Notes under the pieces: model-generated
Told to the model about the DNA's origin: nothing
The model's database searches: none
Seen by the model: the letters and a program-made list of their open reading frames with translations, nothing else
Shown here: in pieces, positions 1 to 6,534 of the stretch
Numbering within the stretch: the first letter of the stretch is position 1
How the letters are laid out: each line of letters opens with the position of its first letter
Translations under genes and position numbers: made by a program
NCBI GenBank assembly: GCA_015488115.1
Contig: WFOK01000038.1
Coordinates: 1-42,848 of the forward strand
DNA: 42,848 nt
Reading direction: 5' to 3'
From: Mariprofundaceae bacterium
GTDB taxonomy: Bacteria; Pseudomonadota; Zetaproteobacteria; Mariprofundales; Mariprofundaceae

Positions 1-143
1 ACTATAGCTCTTTCCCATCGCAACACTTTACCCCGCAATGTGTTGCACTTCGATTTTGAGCCCGCCATGTTATAAATGAAAACGATTATATTGTTATACA
101 TTGTTCTAATAAATGGACTGTTAGCGATATAAATAGTGCCATA

Positions 144-1175
144 TTGAAAAGTGCAGGGTTCGAGTTAACACAATCGCGTTCAAAAACAACATCAGGGAAA
201 TCAAAAATATTTGCCAAGATCAAAGTAGGTATTTTCGGCGCGAGCACTGAGGGGGGTGCAGAAGCAGAAAGAGAGCAGAGAGAAGAGGTCGCAACAATGC
301 CTCTTGAGCTGGATCCAGAAGATGTGAATGATATTATTGATGCATTAAAATCCATCAGTTTTGATAAATATATAGTGCTTGAGGATTTTCATTACTTAAG
401 CACAGAAACACAAAAAGACTTTTCTGTTGCCTTAAAGGCGTATCATGAGGAATCAAAATTTTGTTTCATTATAATAGGTGTGTGGCTAGAAGAAAACAGG
501 CTTACTGTTTATAATGCTGACTTGGCTGGTCGAATAATTTCTATAAATGCAGATAAATGGGAAGAGGAAGAGTTAAGAGAGGTTGTCACCTCGGGTGAGA
601 AATTATTAAATATTGAATTTTCGCATGGGTTTGTTGAGGAATTAATTAATAATTGTTTTGGCAGCGTGTATATAGTTCAGGAATCTTGTTATAAGTGCTG
701 CGTTAAATATGATGTAAACGAAGCCCTTTCTGAAAAGAGAATAATAGGAGATAAGGATGATGCGAATCAAATATTGTCCGAGGTAATAGCCCAACAGACT
801 GGTCGATTTCACTCTTTTATTACGCAATTTGCCGATGGTTTTCAGTCAACTACATTAGAGATGTATAAGTGGTTATTGTATCCAATTTTAACTGCTTCAA
901 TAGATGAGTTGCGGCGTGGACTAAGATATTCACATATAAGACAGAAATTAAAAGATAATCACCCCCAGAAGGAACGATTGAATCCTGGTAATATCACGCA
1001 AGCATTGCAATCGTGTGCTGCACTTCAGGTGAAAAAAGATTTAAAGCCAATAATTCTTGATTATGATCAAACTAATTTAAGGTTAAGAGTTGTAGATAGT
1101 GGATTTTTAATATGGCTCAATAAACAAGATAGAAATGAACTTCTTGAGTTAGCAGGTCTGCCATCTATTGGCTAA
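144..1175 (+). CDS. N-terminally truncated AAA/STAND-like ATPase (probable remnant)
   Basis: The product contains a Walker-B-like segment (IVLEDFHYL), followed by an AAA-type lid and a C-terminal helical region ending in LELAGLPSIG. I recognise this layout from a family of stand-alone bacterial ATPases of unknown role whose N-terminus normally carries a P-loop of the SSKQGKT type. No Walker A is present here. The reading frame is open only back to a TGA at 57-59, and homology-like sequence (INENDYIVIHC) begins about position 72, upstream of the only possible early start, a TTG at 144 with no good ribosome site. An internal ATG at 297 is another possible start. The gene is visibly AT-rich with codon use unlike the rest of the window, so it is probably acquired. 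Its TAA stop lies inside an attC-like site. It is most likely a 5'-truncated, non-functional copy; expression is not excluded. Confidence 0.6.
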   Translation: MKSAGFELTQSRSKTTSGKSKIFAKIKVGIFGASTEGGAEAEREQREEVATMPLELDPEDVNDIIDALKSISFDKYIVLEDFHYLSTETQKDFSVALKAYHEESKFCFIIIGVWLEENRLTVYNADLAGRIISINADKWEEEELREVVTSGEKLLNIEFSHGFVEELINNCFGSVYIVQESCYKCCVKYDVNEALSEKRIIGDKDDANQILSEVIAQQTGRFHSFITQFADGFQSTTLEMYKWLLYPILTASIDELRRGLRYSHIRQKLKDNHPQKERLNPGNITQALQSCAALQVKKDLKPIILDYDQTNLRLRVVDSGFLIWLNKQDRNELLELAGLPSIG

Positions 1176-1242
1176 CAAGGCGCTCCACCTGACCGCTATT
1201 CCGCTGGCGCTCCATAGCGGCCGGTGCGCTTGGACGTTGGCA
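1170..1242 (+). repeat. attC-like integron recombination site
   Basis: The sequence opens with GGCTAAC and AAGGCGCT and closes with GCGCTTGG and ACGTTGGC, the layout of integron attC sites (R''-L'' and L'-R'). The arms are imperfectly self-complementary: ACCGCTAT (1192-1199) pairs with ATAGCGGC-side bases from 1214, GCGC pairs with GCGC, and GCTAAC pairs with GTTGGC. There are unpaired bulges and a short central loop. The stop codon of the upstream ATPase lies inside the first core element, as is usual for cassette genes. The orientation fits a cassette read left to right, with the integrase expected off the left edge. The outer R boxes match the consensus only partly. Confidence 0.6.
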
Positions 1243-1503
1243 CTACGACCACCCCGTACCAATCAACCACTCCTGCATCAGGCGCTTGATCTGGGTCTGA
1301 TATTTCACGCCTTCCCGCTCGCAGCGCTGGCGGAACGTCGCCAGCAGCGGCTCGGGCACCCGCAGGCTGATGAGCCTGGATTTCGCCGCGCGGGCCGGCA
1401 TCTGAAGCCGGCGAAACTCCTCCAGGAACCGCAACGCCTGCTCCGGCGAGGCTTCCCTGCACCGATCGAGATATTCGTCGCTGAAATGCTGCACCGGCCT
1501 CAT
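1243..1503 (-). CDS. Ribbon-helix-helix (CopG/BrnA-like) antitoxin-type DNA-binding protein
   Basis: This 86-residue protein has an N-terminal FSDEYLDRCRE helix segment. Its C-terminal half (SRLISLRVPEPLL then YQTQIKRLMQEWL) has the beta-strand/helix/helix pattern of CopG/Arc-type antitoxins. The ISLRVPEPLL strand would dimerise and touch DNA; YQTQI is a hallmark of BrnA-like antitoxins. Its ATG overlaps the stop of the upstream nucleotidyltransferase gene by four bases, so the two are probably translationally coupled. The role inferred is antitoxin and repressor of its own operon. The family match is clear; the toxin-antitoxin role is inferred from context. Confidence 0.7.
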   Translation of the reverse strand: MRPVQHFSDEYLDRCREASPEQALRFLEEFRRLQMPARAAKSRLISLRVPEPLLATFRQRCEREGVKYQTQIKRLMQEWLIGTGWS

Positions 1504-1961
1504 CGCAATCGCTCCAGCGCCCGGATGTCCTCGATGTCCTGCGGCCTGCCAGCCTTGCGCTTCATCGCGATGAGCTCTTCGATGGCGGCCACCTTCAGCA
1601 CCCGCCCGAAGGCCTTTTTTTCAACCGTTCTCAACCTCGATGCATCCTCGGTGATGAGGATGTCCACCACCTCCAGCGGATTGGCGGGGTTGCCAAACGA
1701 CCATGCCCGCATGTTCCGCCTGGCAATGAACTCCTCCCGGAACCGAAAGACCTCCTCGGCCGTCACGGGCAGGCGCGGCGCAAGCCCGATGGATGCGAGC
1801 GCTTCCTCGCACCGCTTGAAGGCCCCGGCATCGAGCGCAATCGCGATGTCCACGTCCACCGTGCCCCGCACAGCCCCGTGCAGCGCCAGCGCATAGCCCC
1901 CCACGATCGCGTAGGGAACCTCCGCCCGTTCCAGGGCCTCGACCACCTTCAGGATGAACAT
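1500..1961 (-). CDS. Nucleotidyltransferase-fold protein (MNT/AbiEii-like), putative toxin partner
   Basis: This 153-residue protein has the minimal nucleotidyltransferase signature: GG at residues 21-22, then HGAVRGTVDVD with metal-binding Asp36 and Asp38, and a likely third acidic residue near Asp100 (EVVDIL). Such single-domain enzymes transfer nucleotides to protein or tRNA targets and often occur in toxin-antitoxin or abortive-infection pairs. The ATG at 1961 is the only possible start, because an in-frame TAG lies four codons upstream. No Shine-Dalgarno sequence precedes it, and a promoter places the transcript start near the ATG, so the mRNA may be leaderless. It is followed with a four-base overlap by a ribbon-helix-helix gene. 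The substrate is unknown. Confidence 0.7.
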   Translation of the reverse strand: MFILKVVEALERAEVPYAIVGGYALALHGAVRGTVDVDIAIALDAGAFKRCEEALASIGLAPRLPVTAEEVFRFREEFIARRNMRAWSFGNPANPLEVVDILITEDASRLRTVEKKAFGRVLKVAAIEELIAMKRKAGRPQDIEDIRALERLR

Positions 1962-1967
1962 GCATGG

Positions 1968-1995
1968 AGTCTATATTCGTATATACAGATGACAA
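1968..1995 (-). promoter_or_regulatory. Candidate promoter/operator of the nucleotidyltransferase-RHH pair
   Basis: On the minus strand a -35 TTGTCA (1990-1995) is followed after 16 bases by TAGACT (1968-1973). The predicted start of transcription falls at about the ATG at 1961. The spacer contains the perfect palindrome GTATATAC (1979-1986) within a longer imperfect inverted repeat, a plausible operator for the ribbon-helix-helix protein. This is inferred from motif matching only. Confidence 0.35.
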
Positions 1996-2060
1996 GGAAG
2001 CGGGCAGGTTGCACCGTTCGCCGCTTCCGACTGGCCATGGATATGTTATATCTTCCGGCC

Positions 2061-3209
2061 ATGCCAACCGACCGTCTCCCCAACTGGATCAACGACTGCC
2101 CCTCCCCGGCCTATGTGCTGGAGGAAGCGAAGCTGCTGGCGAACCTGGACGTGCTCGCGCGCGTGCAGCGCGAGGCGGACGTGAAGATCATCCTGGCGCT
2201 GAAGGGCTTCGCCATGTGGGCCGTGTTCGAGCGCATCCGCAAGGTGCTGCCCGGGTCCACGGCCAGCTCACTCTGGGAGCTGAAGCTGGCCGATGAGGAA
2301 TTCGGCGGCGAAAAGCACATCTACGCGCCGGCCTACCGGGATGACGAGTTCGATGAGATCGCGCAGCTTGCCGATCACGTCGTGTTCAACTCGCCCGCGC
2401 AATGGCGGCGCTTCGGGCGGGCGGCGCTCGATGCAGGCTGTTCCTGCGGCCTGCGCGTGAACCCCGGCGTGCGCGAGGTCGCAACCGAGATCTACAACCC
2501 CTGCCGCGCCGGCTCCCGGCTGGGCGTGCGGCCCGAGCAGCTTGCCGGCATGGAGCTGGACGGCATCGAGGGGCTGCACGCGCATGCCTTGTGCGAGAAC
2601 CTGCACGATGCGTCCATCCGCATGATCGACGCCGTCGAGGCACGCTTTTCGGATGTCATCCCGCATCTCAAATGGATCAATCTCGGCGGCGGACACCTGA
2701 TGACGCATGCGGACTACGATGTCGATGCGCTGGTTGCGCGGCTGAAGGCCTTTCGCGAAAAGTGGAACGTCGAGGTCTATCTCGAGCCGGGGGGTGCCGT
2801 GGCCTGGCAGGCAGGCGTGCTCGTGGCCAGCGTGCTGGACATCGTCGAGACCGACCGGCTGCCCGTGGCCGTGCTCGATGTCTCGGCCACCTGCCACATG
2901 CCCGATGTGCTCGAGATGCCCTACCGGCCAGACATTGCGGGCGCGGGGCAAATCGGCGAGAAGCCCTACGCCTACCAGCTTGCCGGGCCCTCGTGCCTGG
3001 CCGGCGACATCATCGGCGACTATTCGTTCGATACGCCCCTGCAGCCCGGTTCACGCCTGGTTTTTGAAGACATGGCACACTACACGATGGTCAAGACGAC
3101 GATGTTCAACGGCGTGCGCCATCCAGACATCGGCTGGCTTGGCGCGGACGGCGAATACCGGCTGCTGCGCCGCTTCACCTACGAGGATTTTAAGTCGCGG
3201 CTGTCGTAG
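2061..3209 (+). CDS. nspC: Carboxynorspermidine/carboxyspermidine decarboxylase NspC
   Basis: This PLP enzyme of the fold III (alanine racemase-like) decarboxylase family removes the carboxyl group from carboxy(nor)spermidine, the last step of an alternative polyamine pathway. The PLP lysine is seen in ILALKGF (Lys48). Further family marks are GLHAHALCEN, NLGGGH, a C-terminal-domain EPGGAVAW and the catalytic-cysteine region SATCHMPDVLEMPYRP. The 382-residue length is normal. I chose ATG 2061, just before the conserved PSPAYVL segment; in-frame ATGs at 2037 and 2043 are alternatives, and none has a strong ribosome site. The usual partner, carboxyspermidine dehydrogenase, is not in the window. 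The gene is convergent with the kinase-RNase Z fusion gene. Confidence 0.9.
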   Translation: MPTDRLPNWINDCPSPAYVLEEAKLLANLDVLARVQREADVKIILALKGFAMWAVFERIRKVLPGSTASSLWELKLADEEFGGEKHIYAPAYRDDEFDEIAQLADHVVFNSPAQWRRFGRAALDAGCSCGLRVNPGVREVATEIYNPCRAGSRLGVRPEQLAGMELDGIEGLHAHALCENLHDASIRMIDAVEARFSDVIPHLKWINLGGGHLMTHADYDVDALVARLKAFREKWNVEVYLEPGGAVAWQAGVLVASVLDIVETDRLPVAVLDVSATCHMPDVLEMPYRPDIAGAGQIGEKPYAYQLAGPSCLAGDIIGDYSFDTPLQPGSRLVFEDMAHYTMVKTTMFNGVRHPDIGWLGADGEYRLLRRFTYEDFKSRLS

Positions 3210-3239
3210 GCTGGGCAGGGCGGACAGTCTGGAACGGGC

Positions 3240-5165
3240 TCAGCACGCATCCATCGGCACGTCGGGCCGCCAGACCCTGACGCCGGGAGCGAAACGCTCG
3301 ATCTCATCGAGGAAGCGACCGGCATCCGGCGCATAGCGCTGGGAGAAATGGAAAGGAACAAGCCTGGCCACCTGCGCCTGCGCGGCGATTTCGCCGCATC
3401 CCTTGGTCGTCAGATGGCCCGTGGCCCTGGCCTGCTCCGCGTCCCGGGCCAGGAAACGGGCCTCGCAGAACATCGTATGGGCCAGGCGCGCCAGCCGAAT
3501 CAGGCGCCTGCGGTTCTGGTCGGAATCGAGCAGATCGGTCGCATAGACCCATTTCTTACCCGGACGGATGAGCACAAGCTGCTCGGCCAGCTCATCCACG
3601 CAACGCTCGGAGCCGTCGGGCAGGCGCATGCGCTCCGAGGTCCGCCCGGCGTGGACATGCCTTTTCAGTTCGTTCAGCCAGGGTCCGGGCATCAGCCCCA
3701 GATGCGCAAGCCGTTCCTTGCGCACGTGGATCTCGCCATGAGGCTCGAAGGCATAGGCGAGAACCGGCGTGTGATGATCGAGCAGGCAGGCCCGAACGCG
3801 AAACGCGTCGGACGCCAGCAGCACGCCATCCGTGGCGGGCACGCAGCCGCTGTCTTGCAGCTCGCCGCCCGCCACCAGCCGGAAGCGCCGGATCGTGTGG
3901 CCGTCCCATTCATGCACCTCGAAGCTCGGCGCGCGATCGCCCACCCTGTCCCACAGGATGCCGTCAATCAGCGCCTGTATCCTGCCTGCAAGCCCCGGAG
4001 GTCCGTGGATGCGGCAGCTCGGGAAGGCGCCGATGCGCGAGCGCAGGAACCACAGAAAACCGCCCAGATGATCGATATGCGCATGGGTGATGAACACATC
4101 ATTGACCTGATGCGCGCGACGCGCACTCAGCCTTCCGCCCATGCCCAGATCGAACAGCAGACTGCGACCAGCATGCAACAGGCGGGCATGCAGCAGCGGA
4201 TCGCCGAACACGCCATTGAGCAGCTCGAATCCGACCGCACCGACGCGGCCACACAGTCTGGGACCGGTGGAAGCCCCCGCGTCTCCCGCGGCCTGAGTGA
4301 TAACCTCCTGCACAAACGGAACGGCCGTGCGCAAAAGCCCTTGCGGCGTGCGCTGGGCATCGCGCACGAGCAGCGCATCATCCCGTCCCACGGATGCGGG
4401 CAGACGCACGATCATGCTTCCATCCGAAACGCCGACCACCTCGCCCAGGCAGCGCGTCCTTCCGTCGCGAATCAGGGCCACCTGTCTGCCCGCCCAGGCC
4501 GGAGCCGCGGCAAGAGGCGGAGGCGCCCCGATCAGGTGTAGGTCGCGAATCTCCAACGACTGCTCCCGCGCATGCCGCAGGTACGCATCCCACAAGGCCG
4601 TCCGCCAGCGGGCGCGAAATGCCCTGCCCGGATGGCGCGCCTGCTCGCTGGGCTGGACATGAACAACGCTCAGGCCGCAGGCGTGGAAGACCTGTTGCAG
4701 GGGCAAGGCCTGCTCCCGGCTCAGCACAAGCGCCAGATCCGGCCTGCACAGCTCGATCAGGCCCAGCAGCATCTCCTCGGCCGCCATGCCGCGCACAAGC
4801 CCCGGCGCATCAAGCACGAACGCCTTCTCCTCCAGACCCTCGAGCAGGCGCCGGAGTGCCAGCAGCACGGCAAGGCGAAAGCGACCCGCATCCAGCGAGC
4901 AGACCGCTTCCATATCCTGCACCTGCCAACGGCCCTGACGGCGGACGGCCCAACCCACGCCCCCCGGCACGCCGAACGCTGGCGAGCCCGGATCGGCCGA
5001 AACGGCCGGCAGGCCCGCAAGCTCACACAGGCTACAGGCGAGCGTCGACTTGCCGCTGCCCGCGGCGCCGAACACGAGGATGCGGCGATGTCCGCGAAGG
5101 ACATCGAGCAGACGCTCCGGACTGGCTGCGGAAAACCGTTCCACGCATCCTCCCTGATCAGCCAT
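3240..5165 (-). CDS. Clp1/Grc3-like polynucleotide-kinase domain fused to an RNase Z-like MBL domain
   Basis: The protein has 641 residues in two enzymatic modules. Residues 1-210 carry a P-loop (GAAGSGKST, 33-41), a DPG element (Asp58-Gly60) and VLDAPGL (117-123). Together with the GLIELCRPDLALVL segment these are the marks of the Clp1/Grc3/Nol9 polynucleotide 5'-kinase family. Residues 220-290 look like a small beta domain. Residues 300-641 are tRNase Z-like: HAHIDH (361-366), SVRAC-type LLDHHTP (461-467), LGLMPGPW plus ELKR in the RNase Z-specific region, ATD (542-544), GHLTTKG (583-589) and HFSQRY (606-611). All metal ligands are present. The inferred role is RNA end processing, with a 3' endonuclease and a possible 5'-OH kinase in one chain. 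It starts at ATG 5165, with GGAGG suitably spaced. I know of no described protein with this fusion, but I could not search. Confidence 0.85.
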   Translation of the reverse strand: MADQGGCVERFSAASPERLLDVLRGHRRILVFGAAGSGKSTLACSLCELAGLPAVSADPGSPAFGVPGGVGWAVRRQGRWQVQDMEAVCSLDAGRFRLAVLLALRRLLEGLEEKAFVLDAPGLVRGMAAEEMLLGLIELCRPDLALVLSREQALPLQQVFHACGLSVVHVQPSEQARHPGRAFRARWRTALWDAYLRHAREQSLEIRDLHLIGAPPPLAAAPAWAGRQVALIRDGRTRCLGEVVGVSDGSMIVRLPASVGRDDALLVRDAQRTPQGLLRTAVPFVQEVITQAAGDAGASTGPRLCGRVGAVGFELLNGVFGDPLLHARLLHAGRSLLFDLGMGGRLSARRAHQVNDVFITHAHIDHLGGFLWFLRSRIGAFPSCRIHGPPGLAGRIQALIDGILWDRVGDRAPSFEVHEWDGHTIRRFRLVAGGELQDSGCVPATDGVLLASDAFRVRACLLDHHTPVLAYAFEPHGEIHVRKERLAHLGLMPGPWLNELKRHVHAGRTSERMRLPDGSERCVDELAEQLVLIRPGKKWVYATDLLDSDQNRRRLIRLARLAHTMFCEARFLARDAEQARATGHLTTKGCGEIAAQAQVARLVPFHFSQRYAPDAGRFLDEIERFAPGVRVWRPDVPMDAC

Positions 5166-5188
5166 GCTAGGTGGCCTCCGTTTTTTTG

Positions 5189-5217
5189 ACTATACTCTGC
5201 TTCTGGAGTCTTGTCGC
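5189..5217 (-). promoter_or_regulatory. Candidate promoter of the kinase-RNase Z fusion gene
   Basis: On the minus strand GCGACA (5212-5217, four of six bases of the -35 consensus) is followed after 17 bases by TATAGT (5189-5194, five of six bases of the -10). Transcription would start near 5182, just ahead of the GGAGG ribosome site and the ATG at 5165. The divergent pqiA promoter should lie in the same 73-base gap, but I see no convincing -10 for it. Confidence 0.4.
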
Positions 5218-5238
5218 ACAAGGGGGAGCCGTGCCCGC

Positions 5239-6534
5239 ATGAAGGCTGAAAGCGTGGACGGAGGCTGCATTCTCGCCTGCAGGGAATGCGATGCGCTGCA
5301 CCGGCTGAAGGTCCGGCTGCGACCGGGTCATATCGTGCTCTGTTCCCGCTGCCATGCGCTGCTGCACACATTCATGCATCCGAACGCCCGCGAGCATTGC
5401 CTTGCGCTCCATGTGGCGGCCCTGATGCTGTTCGCCTTGGCCAATTTCTTTCCGTTTCTGACGCTGAAGATCAGCGGCAGGGAGGCCACGGACATGTTCG
5501 TCTCGGCCACGACGGCCCTGTTTGCCATCGGCAGCGTGGACATCGCGATCCTTGTGCTGCTGACCAGCGTCGTGTTCCCGTTGCTGACCATGCTCGGGGC
5601 CCTCTATCTGCTCATTCCCGCCCGCTTCGGCCGGCAGGCACCCGCGGCCGGCACGGTCTTCCGGCTCGTGCGGCGCATCACGCCGTGGAGCATGCTCGGC
5701 GTGTTCATGCTCGGGGTCATCATCGCCATCGTCAAGCTGCTGGACATGGCCGAACTGGAGTTCGGCGTCGCCCTGTTCGCCTTCCTGGCCCTGCTGCCGG
5801 TATACGTATTGGCGCAGCAGGGGTTCAGGGCCGCCCTGTTCTGGCCCGTGCAGCGCGCCATTCCGGGCCATGGCGAACCATGCCTGCCCGGACGGGCACG
5901 CGACCACGGCCTTGTTCACTGCCATACCTGCGGCTGGCTCATGCCCGGTCATGAAGCGCCCGTGCGCTGCCCCCGTTGCGCGGATACCGTGCATGCGCGC
6001 AAGCCCGACAGCATCGCCCGCACATGGGCACTGCTGATCACGGGTGTCATGCTCTTCATCCCGGCCAATGTGTTCCCGATCATGACCGTCATCCAGCTTG
6101 GCGATGGCGAACCGAACACGATCTTCGGCGGCGTCGTCCACCTGATCGAGGCCGGCATGTGGCCGCTGGGGCTCATCGTGTTCTTCGCCAGCATCATCGT
6201 GCCCATCAGCAAGTTCGTCGTCATCCTGTTTCTGCTTCTTTCCGTGCGCCGCGGATCGGGCTGGCGCGCCCAAGACCGGACCCGGCTTTACCGCGTCACG
6301 GAGTCCATCGGCTCATGGTCGATGGTCGACATCTTCGTCATCGGGCTGCTGGCCTCGCTCGTCCATTTCGGCAACATCATCCAGATCCGACCTGAAATCG
6401 CGGCCAGCTTCTTCGCGGCCACGGTCGTGGTCACGATGCTGGCCGCGCAAAGCTTCGACCCGCGCCTGATCTGGGACCGCCTGGCCGAGAGCCAGGAACA
6501 ACGCCGCCCATCACGGGAGCAGGCTGTTGGCTGA
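5239..6534 (+). CDS. pqiA: PqiA inner-membrane protein
   Basis: This multi-pass inner-membrane protein is the membrane component of the PqiABC (MCE-type) system, which connects inner and outer membrane and is linked to lipid transport and envelope homeostasis. The 431 residues form two homologous halves. Each half has a pair of CxxC zinc-ribbon motifs (CREC at 14-17 and CSRC at 35-38; CHTC and CPRC in the second half), followed by about four membrane helices. The family marks NFFPFLTL and ANVFPIMTV start the first helix of each half. I chose ATG 5239 because AGGGGGAG lies about ten bases upstream. The stop overlaps pqiB by eight bases. Confidence 0.93.
   Translation: MKAESVDGGCILACRECDALHRLKVRLRPGHIVLCSRCHALLHTFMHPNAREHCLALHVAALMLFALANFFPFLTLKISGREATDMFVSATTALFAIGSVDIAILVLLTSVVFPLLTMLGALYLLIPARFGRQAPAAGTVFRLVRRITPWSMLGVFMLGVIIAIVKLLDMAELEFGVALFAFLALLPVYVLAQQGFRAALFWPVQRAIPGHGEPCLPGRARDHGLVHCHTCGWLMPGHEAPVRCPRCADTVHARKPDSIARTWALLITGVMLFIPANVFPIMTVIQLGDGEPNTIFGGVVHLIEAGMWPLGLIVFFASIIVPISKFVVILFLLLSVRRGSGWRAQDRTRLYRVTESIGSWSMVDIFVIGLLASLVHFGNIIQIRPEIAASFFAATVVVTMLAAQSFDPRLIWDRLAESQEQRRPSREQAVG

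Noticed and set aside
1-75. Short frames open off the left edge (plus frame to a TAA at 73-75; minus frame from an ATG at 67-69) and a 7-bp inverted repeat GCAACAC/GTGTTGC at 20-46
   Set aside because: Too short to recognise as the end of a gene or as an insertion-sequence end; no homology could be judged by eye.
1878-2060. N-terminal extension of nspC
   Set aside because: The extra residues lie before the conserved N-terminus of the family and cross the minus-strand nucleotidyltransferase gene and its control region.
5186-5214. Possible pqiA promoter starting at TTGACT
   Set aside because: The -35 is good, but no acceptable -10 occurs at 16-18 bases; left uncalled.
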